Below, in pieces: positions 63,598 through 64,000 of a stretch of 64,000 nucleotides of DNA (its first letter is position 1; each line of letters begins with the position of its first letter). A program made the position numbers and the translations under genes. Under the pieces are notes generated by a model. That model was given only the letters and a program-made list of their open reading frames with translations. It was not told the origin of the DNA and did no database searches. Source of the stretch: Clostridium beijerinckii. GTDB lineage: Bacteria; Bacillota; Clostridia; Clostridiales; Clostridiaceae. The DNA is taken from contig NZ_CP073653.1 in NCBI RefSeq assembly GCF_018223745.1, positions 5,617,501 through 5,681,500 of the forward strand, given 5' to 3'.

Positions 63598-63720
63598 TTA
63601 AATTTTCCTTCCTTAACTATATCTGTATTATGCTTTTACTGCAAGTCTTCAAATTTCTCTTAAAATATAAATATACTTTATATTTTAATGGAACCAAAAT
63701 TCACTTTTAACACAACTCAT

Positions 63721-64000
63721 CTATATAGTAAATCTATTAATGACCTCATTCAATTTTAATGTTAATTCACTTTGATTCTGCGTATTAAAGGAAATTTGCT
63801 CTACTTCTTTGGTTACTTCATTTATACTATCTAATATTTCATTAGAATTATTTTTAGATTTCTCTATATTAATTGAAAACTCTCTCATTGTACTATCTAC
63901 ATTATCAATATTTGAATTTATTGCCTTTACCATGATAGCAATTTCCTCGGACATTTTATTTATAAATCTAGCATCATTTTCATAACTTTTACTAGATTCT
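63721..64000 (-). CDS. methyl-accepting chemotaxis protein, N-terminal part beyond window
   Basis: The last 92 codons of a gene entering from the right edge; the frame remains open to base 64000. The sequence is a heptad-rich coiled coil (EEIAIMVKAINSNIDNVDST, INEVTKEVEQISFNTQ) ending NEVINRFTI, the usual C-terminus of a chemoreceptor signalling domain. The sensor and hairpin tip are not visible. It lies upstream of the sugar-binding/kinase operon on the same strand, 123 bp away. Confidence 0.7.
   Translation of the reverse strand, partial: ESSKSYENDARFINKMSEEIAIMVKAINSNIDNVDSTMREFSINIEKSKNNSNEILDSINEVTKEVEQISFNTQNQSELTLKLNEVINRFTI

Overview
This 64 kb window is AT-rich chromosomal DNA from a low-GC Firmicute, almost certainly a Clostridium sensu stricto species, perhaps near C. 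beijerinckii or its solventogenic relatives. The base composition, the strong AGGAGG-type ribosome binding sites, the sporulation-linked BofA protein, the large Bacillus/Clostridium-type SRP RNA and the many PTS, chemotaxis and YesM/YesN-type genes all fit. I see no phage, integrase, transposase or CRISPR array. Most genes lie on the minus strand.

Layout. 0-7 kb: a truncated GNAT gene, then a four-subunit mannose-family PTS (IIA, IIB, IIC, IID) behind a clear sigma-54 promoter, with its LevR-type activator just upstream. 7-18 kb: tcdA, mtnN, a dCache chemoreceptor, a TetR gene with a ferredoxin-nitroreductase, a potassium channel with a beta-helix-like N-terminus, a DUF2935 protein and a MarR-MFS pair. 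18-27 kb: a DUF1015-serA pair and an oligopeptide ABC transporter (oppBCDFA).

27-40 kb is the most distinctive part: a polyamine uptake and catabolism island. It holds potDABC, a PII-like protein with an altered T-loop, putrescine aminotransferase (patA), an aminoaldehyde dehydrogenase, a D-aminoacylase-family amidohydrolase, two paralogous LuxR-type regulators and a member of the 4-hydroxybutyrate dehydrogenase family that has lost its metal ligands. The likely flow is uptake of polyamine (or acylated polyamine), deacylation, then transamination and oxidation of putrescine to 4-aminobutyrate. Regulatory DNA here is rich: four tandem 22-bp dyad repeats lie before the aldehyde dehydrogenase, there is a dyad before patA, and a 250-bp imperfect palindrome sits between convergent genes.

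40-64 kb: a Cys-rich mini-protein, an M13 peptidase, a CHAP cell-wall hydrolase, the bofA-DUF2508-recR-ybaB-dnaX replication/repair block, thyA-folA, a fumarylacetoacetase-family protein, SRP RNA, a ferritin-like protein, crcB behind a leader with an intrinsic terminator, a TIGR01906/DUF1461 membrane protein, a CheX plus receiver-CheC pair, pyruvate carboxylase, mscL with a zinc ribbon, and a sugar-binding protein/histidine kinase/response regulator set. A truncated chemoreceptor runs off the right edge.

Several starts were moved to in-frame codons with a properly spaced ribosome binding site; each case is noted. Function calls rest on motif and family recognition by eye; no database search was run.
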